Shown here in pieces: positions 34,919-43,074 of a stretch of DNA of 64,000 nucleotides. The translations under genes were made by a program, and so were the position numbers. The notes under the pieces were generated by a model. It ran no database searches. It was not told the DNA's origin and was given only the letters and a program-made list of their open reading frames with translations. Where the stretch lies: contig JBBROM010000003.1 in assembly GCA_038229415.1 (NCBI GenBank), positions 310,001 through 374,000 on the forward strand, read 5' to 3'. How positions within the stretch are numbered: position 1 is the first letter of the stretch; each line of letters opens with the position of its first letter. Source of the DNA: JANXUR01 sp038229415 (GTDB lineage Bacteria > Acidobacteriota > Terriglobia > Terriglobales > Acidobacteriaceae).

Positions 34919-35569
34919 ATGCTGATATTGGCTTCTTCTTCTCCACGCCGTCAGGAACTGTTGCGCAATGCGGGCATTGCGTTCTCCTTGCAAGTCGCGG
35001 ACGTGGACGAGTCTGCCTTGGTAGGCGAGGCTCCGGAGGCCTGCGCGATGCGACTGGCGCGAGCCAAGGCGTCGGCTGTACTTGCGCGGAATCCCGAAGC
35101 TATGGTGCTGGGAGCGGACACGATTGTGGTGGTGGACGAGTCGCCTGTTGCTGGTGCGGCCTCCGGACAATTCTCCGCAACACCTGGCGGCGTCTCCATC
35201 GAAATCGCGGCGACACGAGAGTTTCAGATGCTGGGCAAGCCACGCGATGCTGCCGACGCTGTGCGGATGTTGCGGATGCTGTCGGGCCAGGAGCATCGGG
35301 TGGTCACTGGCGTCTGTCTGCTGGGGCCGGGCGCTTTGGCCGAGTTCGAAGATGTGCGGGTGGAATCCACCACAGTGTTCATGCGGGTGATTCCAGAGGC
35401 GGAGATCGTGGCGTACATCGCAGGTGGCGAGCCGATGGATAAAGCCGGTGCGTACGCGATCCAGGGCGGCGCGTCGCGTTGGGTGACGCGCATTGAGGGC
35501 TGCTACTTCAACGTGGTGGGCCTGCCAGTGGCACTGGTGACGCAAATGCTTGAAGCGGCTGGGGCTTAG
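34919..35569 (+). CDS. maf: Maf-family nucleoside triphosphate pyrophosphatase with an insert
   Basis: 216 residues. Maf proteins hydrolyse dTTP, UTP or modified nucleotides to monophosphates. The N-terminal LASSSPRRQELLRNAGI, the GADTIVVVD strand, GKPRDAADAVRMLRMLSG and the C-terminal DKAGAYAIQGGASRWVTRIEG-like stretch are all present. Between VVVDES and LGKPRD there are about 30 extra residues (SPVAGAASGQFSATPGG and beyond) where the family has about 5. It starts 31 bases after the Tes-like gene and may share its transcript. Confidence 0.93.
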   Translation: MLILASSSPRRQELLRNAGIAFSLQVADVDESALVGEAPEACAMRLARAKASAVLARNPEAMVLGADTIVVVDESPVAGAASGQFSATPGGVSIEIAATREFQMLGKPRDAADAVRMLRMLSGQEHRVVTGVCLLGPGALAEFEDVRVESTTVFMRVIPEAEIVAYIAGGEPMDKAGAYAIQGGASRWVTRIEGCYFNVVGLPVALVTQMLEAAGA

Positions 35570-36100
35570 TTCGGGATCGGCGGAAGGTTGGTCTGGGGCC
35601 CGAGGCAAACCCTTGGGAGGTTTTGCCCCAGGCCGACAGGTGAGGTCCCCGTTACCCCAATCTGCCACAACCAGCGCAAGCGTTGTGAGGAGCACAACAT
35701 TCGCTGGCTGCTCTTGTCCCAGTCCCACTCGTGCTCTGCCGGTGCCAGGAGAGGGAACCTAACCGGAGAGCTGAACCGATGCGATGAGAGTAGTGCAGAG
35801 TCTCCGCCGCGCACAAAAAAATGATTCCCGTTCTGGTACTGGAACAGAGTTCGAGTAAACGGCTGATTTTATGACTGGTTAAGCGAAAGCCAGAGCCCGG
35901 CAAAAACCCCCGATGAGTCTAAGGCTTGTTCCAATCCACGGAATGTGGTCTAGGCAGGTCGGAAGAAAGCACCGCGAAACGCGGAGGCAAGCGCAGAAAA
36001 GCGGCTAGGCAGACGGAAGGTGCATCCCGAACGTTGTGACTGGTAGTGGCGGCTGGGGAAGAGTCTGTCACAGGATTGACGACGGGAATGGGTGGAGATG
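35570..36100. other. 530-base gap between maf and the ExbD-like pair
   Basis: No gene is convincing; frames on both strands are short and compositionally biased. A two-part stem-loop lies at 35593-35631: CTGGGGC with GCCCCAG outside, AAACC with GGTTT inside. It lacks a T-run. It may be the end of the maf transcript or an RNA element. Confidence 0.4.
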
Positions 36101-36553
36101 TTAAGGATGGATCAAAACGGCGGGCCGTGCCTCGTTGCAAGCCGACATCTCGGCAGCGGGCGTGATCAGCATGATGCGCATGTCACCCTCGGCGGATCGA
36201 ACGAGATCCAGGTACTCGGCAGATTCTTCGAGACTCATATCCTTTGGGAACACCGCGAAGACTAGCTTCTCCGCACGAAGCGCGAAAATGTCCCGCAACC
36301 TGTCAGCGAGTTCGCCTTTGGTGACGGAATCCTGATTAATTCGAGGGTGGCCATTAGGTGCGAAGTTGAGCACTACGGTACGACTCTCCCCCAGACCCCA
36401 CGGCTTGTCGCAGTGACTTGCCACTAGATACAGCGGAATGCCCACCGAGGCAGACCTCGGCTGGAAGCGAAAATATAGCAGCACGGCGAGCGCGAGAAGC
36501 AACGCGGCGCGGATGAGCCGTGCTTTGGATCGGTTCAGCGCGAAGGGCGACAT
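36101..36553 (-). CDS. ExbD/TolR-like protein, second of a tandem pair
   Basis: About 150 residues. A single N-terminal membrane segment (LIRAALLLALAVLLYFRF) is followed by a periplasmic domain with the ExbD pattern: VVLNFAPNGHPRINQDSVTKGELADRLRDIFALRAEKLVFAVF, then SAEYLDLVRSAEGDMRIMLIT. ExbD/TolR proteins transmit proton motive force with ExbB/TolQ, but the conserved Asp of the membrane helix is absent here and no ExbB is adjacent. I take the ATG at 36553 behind GAGGGG. It follows its paralogue after about 13 bases. Confidence 0.75.
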   Translation of the reverse strand: MSPFALNRSKARLIRAALLLALAVLLYFRFQPRSASVGIPLYLVASHCDKPWGLGESRTVVLNFAPNGHPRINQDSVTKGELADRLRDIFALRAEKLVFAVFPKDMSLEESAEYLDLVRSAEGDMRIMLITPAAEMSACNEARPAVLIHP

Positions 36554-36566
36554 AGGCACTCACCCC

Positions 36567-37013
36567 TCATCTGATCCACTCGTTTAGCAGAGGGGGGCCG
36601 CACTGCGACTTGGTGCCTGAAGGCGTAATCAGCACAATGCGGACGTCGCGGATCGCTTTTGATATTAAGTCGAGATAGTCTGCAGCTTCTTCCACCGTAA
36701 ATTCGCCCGGGAACTCCACGTAGATTATTTTTTCGGCGCGAAGCTCGTAGACCTTGGCCAGCCTGCGCGCAATCTCCTCCCGAGGAACCAAGTCCGCATT
36801 AAACATCGGCGTATTGGTGGGAGCGAAGTGCAGCACGAGAGAGCGGTTAGAGCAAATTCCTTCCAAACACCCGACCTCGCAGCTGCTGGCAATGAGACGT
36901 AACCGAAAGCCGACCGACCCGGGCTTCGGCTGTAGCCGGAAATACAGCAGCACGGCGAGCGTGACCAGCAGCGCAATCCGAACGCCCCACGCGATCTTCG
37001 AGTGCAGCCTCAT
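36567..37013 (-). CDS. ExbD/TolR-like protein, first of a tandem pair
   Basis: About 148 residues (an upstream GTG at 37028 adds five). The plan matches that of its neighbour: membrane helix GVRIALLVTLAVLLYFRL, then a periplasmic ExbD-like domain (LVLHFAPTNTPMFNADLVPREEIARRLAKVYELRAEKIIYVEF, ADYLDLISKAIRDVRIVLIT). It has three cysteines near residues 50-60 (SCEVGCLEGIC) that the neighbour mostly lacks. The pair clearly arose by duplication. No ExbB, TonB or TolQ gene is in the window, so the energy-coupling role is uncertain. Confidence 0.75.
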   Translation of the reverse strand: MRLHSKIAWGVRIALLVTLAVLLYFRLQPKPGSVGFRLRLIASSCEVGCLEGICSNRSLVLHFAPTNTPMFNADLVPREEIARRLAKVYELRAEKIIYVEFPGEFTVEEAADYLDLISKAIRDVRIVLITPSGTKSQCGPPLLNEWIR

Positions 37014-37085
37014 GCCAGCATTAGACACTGACGGGTAGCGTTCTGTTCCGACTTCCGGTTGTGGGGGTGTTCGCGAAGGCGATTA

Positions 37086-37160
<75 letters not shown>

Positions 37161-37334
37161 TCAGCGAACCTCTAGTATAGCGAAAGGGCGGGGAATCGGG
37201 CAAACCGAGGCCCCTGCTGCCGTTCCCACGTCTCGAAACCGCGAGACGTGAAGCATCCTGGTTTTCTGGAAGGTTTCGGAGCTTTGCTCCGACAGGACGG
37301 GAGAGGGCGCCCGTCCCTACACAAGCTCGAAGCC

Positions 37335-38072
37335 CTAGTGTGGGCCCCGGTCGGCGTCCTCGGCATTGCTAGCATTCTGCTCATTCGCCCAGGCGGTGAT
37401 CTGATTCCGCACCTCCCACAACTCTTTGTAAAAGAGGTGCTGTTGGCGCTGGTGCAGAACTTCGACGGGCGTGCCCATGGTTCCGATGACGCCTCCGCCG
37501 ATGATGCGCTGGGCCAGCTTGAGGTGGCGAAAGCGGAAGTACTGAATGAGTTCGTCGAAGTCGAGCAGGCATTCGGCCACGTCGTGCAGTCCAAAGAATT
37601 CAGCGTGGCGGCGATACATCTCATTGGCTGAAATTCCTGCTTCGTCCAACTTAACGTGGAAGGCTGCGCCGAGGCGCGGGCCGACGTGCAACAGGGCGAG
37701 AAAGCCAGGCGAGTCGAGTCCGCTGCCGTGGCCGAGACCAGCGCGAATGATGTGGTAGTCGTACGGCGTGATGGTCTCGAGCACGCTCAACACACCCACG
37801 GGGTGCTGCATCATCTGTAGAGCGCGACGAATCAGGCGAGCCGCATTGGCGAAGTCGGCCACTTCGATGGCAGTGAGCGCGCGCTCCAGCTCCCACGCCG
37901 CGCCCTTCATCAGCAGTTCAGACGCTTGATGCACCACCTGAAAGGTGAGCTCATCCGGGTGCGACATCTCAGCGGCGGTTTTTTGCAGCGAAAGGAGTTC
38001 GTCGGTGAGGATGTAGCGTTCGTAGTCGGTTTTTGCGGTGCCGGGCAGGATGGGCTTACGAAAATCTTGCAT
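37335..38072 (-). CDS. kynA: Tryptophan 2,3-dioxygenase
   Basis: 245 residues, somewhat shorter than the usual 270-280. Haem enzyme that opens the indole ring of tryptophan to N-formylkynurenine. The family motifs are YERYILTDELLSLQ, LTFQVVHQASEL (with the distal His), ETITPYDYHIIRAGLG, and RFRHLKLAQRIIGGGVIGTMGT (with the haem-binding His). A GGAAG ribosome site precedes the ATG. No kynureninase or formamidase gene is adjacent, so the pathway context cannot be read here. Confidence 0.88.
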   Translation of the reverse strand: MQDFRKPILPGTAKTDYERYILTDELLSLQKTAAEMSHPDELTFQVVHQASELLMKGAAWELERALTAIEVADFANAARLIRRALQMMQHPVGVLSVLETITPYDYHIIRAGLGHGSGLDSPGFLALLHVGPRLGAAFHVKLDEAGISANEMYRRHAEFFGLHDVAECLLDFDELIQYFRFRHLKLAQRIIGGGVIGTMGTPVEVLHQRQQHLFYKELWEVRNQITAWANEQNASNAEDADRGPH

Positions 38073-38131
38073 GGTTCACTTCCGGATGAATGAAGGATAT
38101 GAAACTCGAATATCGCACTTGCCAGCGGGCG

Positions 38132-38836
38132 TCAGTGCGCTTTCCACTGCGGGTCGAGCTCGGGCGGCACGATCTCGCCGTCGCGCATATGGATGATGCG
38201 ATCGCCATACGCCGCAGCCTCGGGGTTGTGCGTAATCATCAGCACGGTCTGGCCCAACTCCTGATTCGAGTGACGCAGCATTTTCAGCACAACATCAGAG
38301 TTCTTGGAATCGAGGTTGCCGGTGGGCTCATCGGCCAAGACAATAGCTGGCCTGTTGATGAGCGCGCGAGCCAATGCGACGCGCTGCTGCTCGCCGCCCG
38401 ACATTTCCGCGGGCCGATGCTGGATGCGCTTGCTGATGCCCAGTAAGTCGCAGATTTTGGTGAAATAGGCAGGGTCGGCGTCCCCCGACTTGCCAGCGAT
38501 ATCCTGCGCCACGCGAATGTTGGAGTCTGCGTTCAGCGTGGGCAGCAGGTTGAAGCGCTGAAAAACGAAACCGATCTTGCGGCAGCGCACCCGGGTGCGT
38601 TCGCCGTCAGACATTTTGGCCAAGTCTTCGCCGTCAATCTTCACGTGGCCGGAGTCGGCGCGAGTCAGTCCGCCGAGCAGATAAAAAAGCGTGCTCTTGC
38701 CGGAGCCGGAGGGGCCGACGATGCTGACGAACTCACCCTTTTGAATATCAAGGGAGACGCCGCGCAATGCAGGTACGTCTACCTTGCCGATGCGATAGGT
38801 CTTGGTGAGGTTTTCTGCTTGGATAAAGGCATTCAT
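38132..38836 (-). CDS. Orphan ABC ATP-binding protein, LolD/MacB type
   Basis: 234 residues from the ATG at 38836, 5 bases after GGAAG; a longer frame to 39001 overlaps the receiver gene and has no support. Walker A is GPSGSGKST, the Q-loop lies in GFVFQRFNL, the signature is MSGGEQQR, Walker B is IVLADEPTGNLD and the switch His is in ITHNPEAA. The type partners FtsX-fold permeases, but none is adjacent. It could serve permeases encoded elsewhere. Confidence 0.88.
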   Translation of the reverse strand: MNAFIQAENLTKTYRIGKVDVPALRGVSLDIQKGEFVSIVGPSGSGKSTLFYLLGGLTRADSGHVKIDGEDLAKMSDGERTRVRCRKIGFVFQRFNLLPTLNADSNIRVAQDIAGKSGDADPAYFTKICDLLGISKRIQHRPAEMSGGEQQRVALARALINRPAIVLADEPTGNLDSKNSDVVLKMLRHSNQELGQTVLMITHNPEAAAYGDRIIHMRDGEIVPPELDPQWKAH

Positions 38837-38888
38837 GCAAACTTCCATACTACAGGAAGGGCCGAGAGCGAGGGCGGATGGGAAGACG

Positions 38889-39311
38889 TCAGGCGACGCC
38901 AATGCGCGAATCAAACTGCTGCAGATTACCAGAGCTGCGCTTGGGGCTGCGGCGCTTGATGAGTAAAACTCGTATGTGTTCCAGGAGATGCGCCGGTTCA
39001 CACATAGTGTGGGTGAGGAGCACGTCCGCCACCGTGTTGTAGGCGTTCGCGCTGGCGCAGTGGCTCAGCAGAATCGCGGGTGTGCGCGGCGCATCAGACT
39101 TGATCTGTTCGACCAGCCACGCGCCATCGGCACCGGGCAGGTTCATTTCAACGAGCACCAGGTCGGTCGGCGAACTACGAAAGCTCACCAGAGCGTCCTC
39201 CGCGGTGCGATAGGCCAGCACGCGATAGCCACGCGTCTCCAGCATAATCTTGCGAACGGAAAGAGATGCGTCATTGTCATCTACGCAAAGGATCGTTTTC
39301 TTCGGCTTCAT
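38889..39311 (-). CDS. Atypical receiver-domain protein lacking the phospho-acceptor Asp
   Basis: 140 residues from the ATG at 39311, one receiver domain and no output domain. The acidic pair D11-D12 (TILCVDDND) is kept, but the phosphorylated Asp is Glu55 (DLVLVEMNLPG). The Ser of ILLSH is present, and the conserved Lys-Pro is replaced by His101-Thr (LLTHTM). Glu at this position often mimics the phosphorylated state, so the protein may act without a kinase. The C-terminal tail is basic (LLIKRRSPKRSSG). Its neighbours give no clear partner. Confidence 0.85.
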   Translation of the reverse strand: MKPKKTILCVDDNDASLSVRKIMLETRGYRVLAYRTAEDALVSFRSSPTDLVLVEMNLPGADGAWLVEQIKSDAPRTPAILLSHCASANAYNTVADVLLTHTMCEPAHLLEHIRVLLIKRRSPKRSSGNLQQFDSRIGVA

Positions 39312-39515
39312 GCAGTCTTCACGCGGGTCGTGCCGGGGCCGAATGCAAACTGCGGGGCGGCTTCCTGCTGACGCGCTGGGGAGTTGAGCAACGGTCACCG
39401 ATGCTAGCGGGGTGGCGACTGTTTGTAAAGTAGCAGATGCGTTAACAAGCACCAAAGTTCGCAAGAGCTGCGATTGGCCCTCGCATCCGTGCCAGCAAAG
39501 GGGTTAGAGACTGCC

Positions 39516-40409
39516 TCAAAGCTTGAACTCACCCCGGCCAACTTCCATGACACTGCCGCCCACCCGCACATTCACTACCTGGTTATCATTCATTCCGGCG
39601 CGCAAACGAATCTGGCTGGGGCGGCGAATGGCGAGTCCTTGCTCCACCCAAAAGATCTCTTCCGGCTGCGCCACGCCATGTTTCACGGCCCAGCCCGCGC
39701 AGCATCCGGCGGCGGAGCCAGTGGCCGGGTCTTCGCCGTTGTAGAAGATCATGCGGGCGTGCAGTTTGCACTTGGGGTCCACGGTTTCGCGGGCGACGAA
39801 GTACAGGAACTTGGCGTCAGTCTTTTCGAGATACGTTGCAGCTTGGCTCCAACTGAAGCTGAGCCCCTGCGCTACCGCGAGAGAGTTAAGCGGCACGATG
39901 GCAAAGGCCATGCCTGTTGAAACCGTTTGGATGGGCAAACTCGGGTCGAGGTCGCTGACACTGATTCCGACGGCGCTTGCAAGGGCTTCGCGATCATGGA
40001 TCGCCCCAAACTGCGGGTTCACCTGCGTCATCTCGCCGAGCAACACGCCCGAAGTTTGCTCGAAGCGCACGGGGATGCGTCCCACATTGAGATCGAGGAT
40101 GATTTCTGATGGCGGTTCCGCTTTCATGCCTCGCAGCACGAACGCAGTGCCGAGTGTCGGGTGTCCGGCGAATGGCAGCTCTTCCTGCACGGTGAAGATG
40201 CGGACGCGATGTCCGTTCGCAGCTTCTGTTGCGGCATCGCGCGGCAAGATGAAAGTCGTCTCCGCCAAGTTGGTCTCTCGGGCCAGAGCCTGCATTTCGT
40301 CGTCAGTAAGGCCTCGCGCGTCGGTAAACACAGCGAGCTGGTTGCCCTGCAGTCGGTGTTGTGTGAAAACATCCACCAGCACATAGGGGAAAGCGCGATT
40401 CGACGGCAT
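39516..40409 (-). CDS. PhzF family isomerase/epimerase-like protein
   Basis: 297 residues with the duplicated diaminopimelate-epimerase-like fold. The catalytic Glu is in RETNLAETTFIL. Other marks are the GHPTLGTAF and EDPATGSAAGCCAGW loops that shape the active site, and VDVFTQHRLQGNQLAVF at the start. PhzF proteins catalyse proton-transfer isomerisations; outside phenazine clusters their substrates are mostly unknown. AAGG precedes the ATG. It is divergent from the peroxiredoxin gene, and no phenazine gene is present. Confidence 0.9.
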   Translation of the reverse strand: MPSNRAFPYVLVDVFTQHRLQGNQLAVFTDARGLTDDEMQALARETNLAETTFILPRDAATEAANGHRVRIFTVQEELPFAGHPTLGTAFVLRGMKAEPPSEIILDLNVGRIPVRFEQTSGVLLGEMTQVNPQFGAIHDREALASAVGISVSDLDPSLPIQTVSTGMAFAIVPLNSLAVAQGLSFSWSQAATYLEKTDAKFLYFVARETVDPKCKLHARMIFYNGEDPATGSAAGCCAGWAVKHGVAQPEEIFWVEQGLAIRRPSQIRLRAGMNDNQVVNVRVGGSVMEVGRGEFKL

Positions 40410-40654
40410 AATTTCACCTTTCCATGGTTTGCAGGGTTTGCAATTCAGGGTTTGACCCTGCTTCCCCTTGAGCTTATTCTAAAGCTGAGTTTTGCTTTCG
40501 CTTAAGGTTGTTTGCATTCCCCGGAGCCGAGTCGGAGCTAGTCATTCCGGCATCCAAAGGCCATTAGAAAATAGTTTGCTGGCGGCGGCGCACACGTTCA
40601 TTGGCGCGCGAGGGCTGGCAAGTGCACTTCATCTGAAGAGTCAGGAGAACGACC

Positions 40655-41311
40655 ATGTCACTACGCATCAATGCAGAAGCCCCCAACTTCACTGCGGAAA
40701 CTACGCAAGGCACCATCAACTTCCATGACTGGATCGGCGATGGCTGGGCAATTTTATTCTCGCACCCCAAAGATTTTACCCCGGTTTGCACCACCGAACT
40801 GGGCTACATGGCGCGGTTAAAGCCGGAGTTCGATAAGCGCAATACCAAGGTGATCGGTCTGAGCATAGACCCAGTGGGCAACCACGCCAAGTGGGCGGCC
40901 GACATCGAAGAGACGCAAGGTACGGTGGTCAATTTCCCCATGATTGGCGACACGACGCTTGCAGTAGCCAAGGCCTACGACATGCTGCCCGAAGGCGCTG
41001 GCGAAACCTGTGAAGGCCGCACTGCTGCCGACAATGCGACGGTGCGCACGGTGTTCATCATCGGGCCGGACAAAAAGATCAAGCTGATGCTGAGCTATCC
41101 CATGAGCGCCGGCCGCAACTTCGACGAAATTATGCGTGTGCTGGATGCAATTCAGCTGAATGCCAAGTTCAGCGTGGCAACTCCAGTGAACTGGCAGCCG
41201 GGCGATGATGTGATTATTCCTACAACCTTCAACGACGAGCAGGCCGCCGTAAAGTTCCCCGGCTTCAAGACGCTGAAGCCGTATCTGCGGACGACGACGC
41301 AGCCGAAGTAA
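40655..41311 (+). CDS. 1-Cys (Prx6-type) peroxiredoxin
   Basis: 218 residues. Reduces hydrogen peroxide and alkyl hydroperoxides. The peroxidatic Cys45 is in HPKDFTPVCTTEL, with the conserved Thr and Arg environment (VRTVFIIGPDKKIKL). The long C-terminal domain (VNWQPGDDVIIP, TLKPYLRTTTQPK) marks the Prx6/PrxVI class. Cys45 is encoded by a normal Cys codon, not TGA, although selC follows. The ribosome site is CAGGAG. Confidence 0.94.
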   Translation: MSLRINAEAPNFTAETTQGTINFHDWIGDGWAILFSHPKDFTPVCTTELGYMARLKPEFDKRNTKVIGLSIDPVGNHAKWAADIEETQGTVVNFPMIGDTTLAVAKAYDMLPEGAGETCEGRTAADNATVRTVFIIGPDKKIKLMLSYPMSAGRNFDEIMRVLDAIQLNAKFSVATPVNWQPGDDVIIPTTFNDEQAAVKFPGFKTLKPYLRTTTQPK

Positions 41312-41334
41312 TTTTATCTGCGAGTGGCGAGGCG

Positions 41335-41361
41335 ACGGGTGGGCTTCGGCTCGCCCGTTTT
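41335..41361 (+). terminator. Rho-independent terminator with UUCG loop
   Basis: ACGGGTGGGC (41335-41344), a TTCG loop, GCTCGCCCGT (41349-41358), then TTT. It ends the peroxiredoxin transcript ahead of selC. Confidence 0.8.
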
Positions 41362-41434
41362 GCTTTGTTGGAGATTGGATCGTGAGCGTGCGGCTTGCCA
41401 GCATCGGCTCCAAACTGAAAGACTGACAGAACGC

Positions 41435-41531
41435 GGAAGCGCATGGGGTCCGGTGACCCTTCCGGTCTTCAAAACCGGTGAGCGGCGGCAAACCCGTCAC
41501 TGGTGCGTTCGACTCGCACACGCTTCCGCCA
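41435..41531 (+). tRNA. selC: Selenocysteine tRNA, anticodon TCA
   Basis: A 97-base tRNA-Sec. Acceptor GGAAGCG pairs with CGCTTCC, followed by G and encoded CCA. The anticodon loop CTTCAAA holds TCA (41469-41471) on the stem CCGGT/ACCGG. It has a long variable arm (about 41480-41502) and the T arm GTGCG-TTCGACT-CGCAC. Length, extra arm and GGAAG...CTTCCGCCA ends match bacterial selC. It reads UGA as Sec together with SelA, SelB and SelD, which must be encoded elsewhere. Confidence 0.95.
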
Positions 41532-41554
41532 GATTTCACGACACTTCAAATCGC

Positions 41555-41591
41555 AAGAAAAAAGCGGTGCTGCCTGAGGCAGCACCGCTTT
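41555..41591 (-). terminator. Rho-independent terminator
   Basis: On the minus strand AAAGCGGTGCTGCCT pairs with AGGCAGCACCGCTTT around a tiny loop, followed by a run of T (complement of AAGAAAAAAG). It ends the beta-propeller gene at 41612-42814. Confidence 0.85.
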
Positions 41592-41611
41592 CCAGTTCCG
41601 CGAAGAGTAGT

Positions 41612-42814
41612 TTACTTCTGGAACGCCACCAGGCCGAGCGGCACGGTGTCAAGCGAAGTACCGAGCAGCGTCGGGTTTTGGTTTTCGGTTACGGTGAGGT
41701 CGGCGTTCACGTCGAGTACGTGAATGCCACCGTTGCGATCACTGACGTAGAGGAACGCGCCGGTCGGATCATACATCGGCTTGGTCGGATTCGCGTTCGC
41801 GCCCTGGCCACCGGAGACGGCCTTCAGCGTGAGGCGTTGCTGCTGGCTCGGAGTTCCGGGATGATCCAGCGAGTACAGAGTGATGGTGGAGGAAGGAGTT
41901 TCGCCGACAACAAGGCGGGTACCGCCAGCATTGACGATGCTCCAGCAGACGGCGGAGCCGCTATTGCCGACCTGACGCAAATAAGTCAGAATGCCCAGAT
42001 TGTTGTACTGGTAAACGGCAACCGAATGTTCTACGGGCATTTCTACGTAGAAATAATTCTTGTTGAGTTGGCCATTGAACGCGGCACCCAGCACGGCCGG
42101 AGTGCTGGATTTCGGAGCCGGAGGCGTATTGGTGCTATTTTGCGAGAGCACTCCCGACTTCTTGATCGAATAGTTGGAGACGGTGAAGTTCAGGAACTCG
42201 ACGCCGAAGAACTGGACTGGGGTGCCGGGGTAAGCATAGGCTGCTGCCGGGGAAGATCCCACTGGCAGGTTGCGCACCGAGCCCGGGTTGAAAGTGAGGG
42301 TGCCGTCCGCGGCCACGGTGAAGGTGGCGTAGTTCGGGGGTTGGGAGTTGATCTGTATCGGGTCGGAGTTCTTGTTGACGACGACCAAAGTGCTTCCCTT
42401 AAGTGTGAGGCTGGCCGGGTCAACGCCATGGGAGTTGAACGGCGATCCGGTGATCGGAGTCAGACTGCCATCAGCATTGATGTTCATCACCGCGATGGTG
42501 TTGGAGCCAGCGTTGATAGCAAACAACAAGGTGTGCGCGGTGTTGGTGATCAGTTCGTTGTCGGAATCCCACTGGTGGTCACTGCCACCGCCGTAGCCAA
42601 CGCCGGTGCCGCCGGTCAGGTAAGGCGAACCGGGCAGTGCGGTGAGATGGCCCGCGCCGTCATTGCTGTAGCCGTAGATGGCATTCAAGCCGGCGTGGGG
42701 AACGTTGCCGTTGGTGTAGACGAGATTAAGCTGGGCTGCGGCCGGAATCGCAAGGGCCAGGCACAGTACACAGACCATTCCAAGAACGCGGAAAGATAGA
42801 CGCATAGACTTCAT
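41612..42814 (-). CDS. Secreted YVTN/lactonase-type beta-propeller protein (copy 1)
   Basis: 400 residues from an ATG behind AGGAGG. Signal peptide MKSMRLSFRVLGMVCVLCLALAIP, cleaved after AAA or AAQ. The rest is repeated propeller blades with YxNDGAGHLTALPGSPY, NINADGSLTPITGSPF and YVSDRNGGIHVLDV motifs, as in 6-phosphogluconolactonase-like and YVTN surface proteins. The order of blades and the N-terminus (QLNLVYTNGN) are almost the same as in the copy at 43075-44316. An enzymatic role is unproven. It ends at a clear terminator. Confidence 0.85.
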   Translation of the reverse strand: MKSMRLSFRVLGMVCVLCLALAIPAAAQLNLVYTNGNVPHAGLNAIYGYSNDGAGHLTALPGSPYLTGGTGVGYGGGSDHQWDSDNELITNTAHTLLFAINAGSNTIAVMNINADGSLTPITGSPFNSHGVDPASLTLKGSTLVVVNKNSDPIQINSQPPNYATFTVAADGTLTFNPGSVRNLPVGSSPAAAYAYPGTPVQFFGVEFLNFTVSNYSIKKSGVLSQNSTNTPPAPKSSTPAVLGAAFNGQLNKNYFYVEMPVEHSVAVYQYNNLGILTYLRQVGNSGSAVCWSIVNAGGTRLVVGETPSSTITLYSLDHPGTPSQQQRLTLKAVSGGQGANANPTKPMYDPTGAFLYVSDRNGGIHVLDVNADLTVTENQNPTLLGTSLDTVPLGLVAFQK

Positions 42815-43012
42815 TGGTGCTTCCTCCTGAAAAATATTCGCGCTGATAAAGGCTGGACATGTTGCGCGAAGCTTACGCGAAATACGCAAACCGCGATTGG
42901 GTTCATGCCTAGGCTTTAGTTACCATTCTAGGCGGGAATCGTTCGGGAAAGAATGGCACTCTAGTGGGGGATGCAATAGCAAGAGAAATAGGAAGTTCCT
43001 CTTTCGCCCGTT

Positions 43013-43053
43013 GGACAAAAAAGAGTGGCAGCGCCGAAGACGGTGCCACTCTT
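43013..43053 (-). terminator. Rho-independent terminator
   Basis: AAGAGTGGCA (43021-43030) pairs with TGCCACTCTT (43044-43053). On the minus strand the stem is followed by TTTTTT. It ends the second beta-propeller gene. Confidence 0.85.
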
Positions 43054-43074
43054 AACTTCCATCTTTCCAGTACT

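Noticed and set aside
40446..40460. CAGGGT-TTG-ACCCTG dyad between PhzF and peroxiredoxin genes
   Set aside because: Part of a local CAGGGTTTG direct repeat; too short and lacking a matching second site to call an operator.
41435..41531. selC as an integration site for a mobile element
   Set aside because: selC is a known attachment site elsewhere, but there is no integrase or duplicated 3' end nearby, so I see no island.
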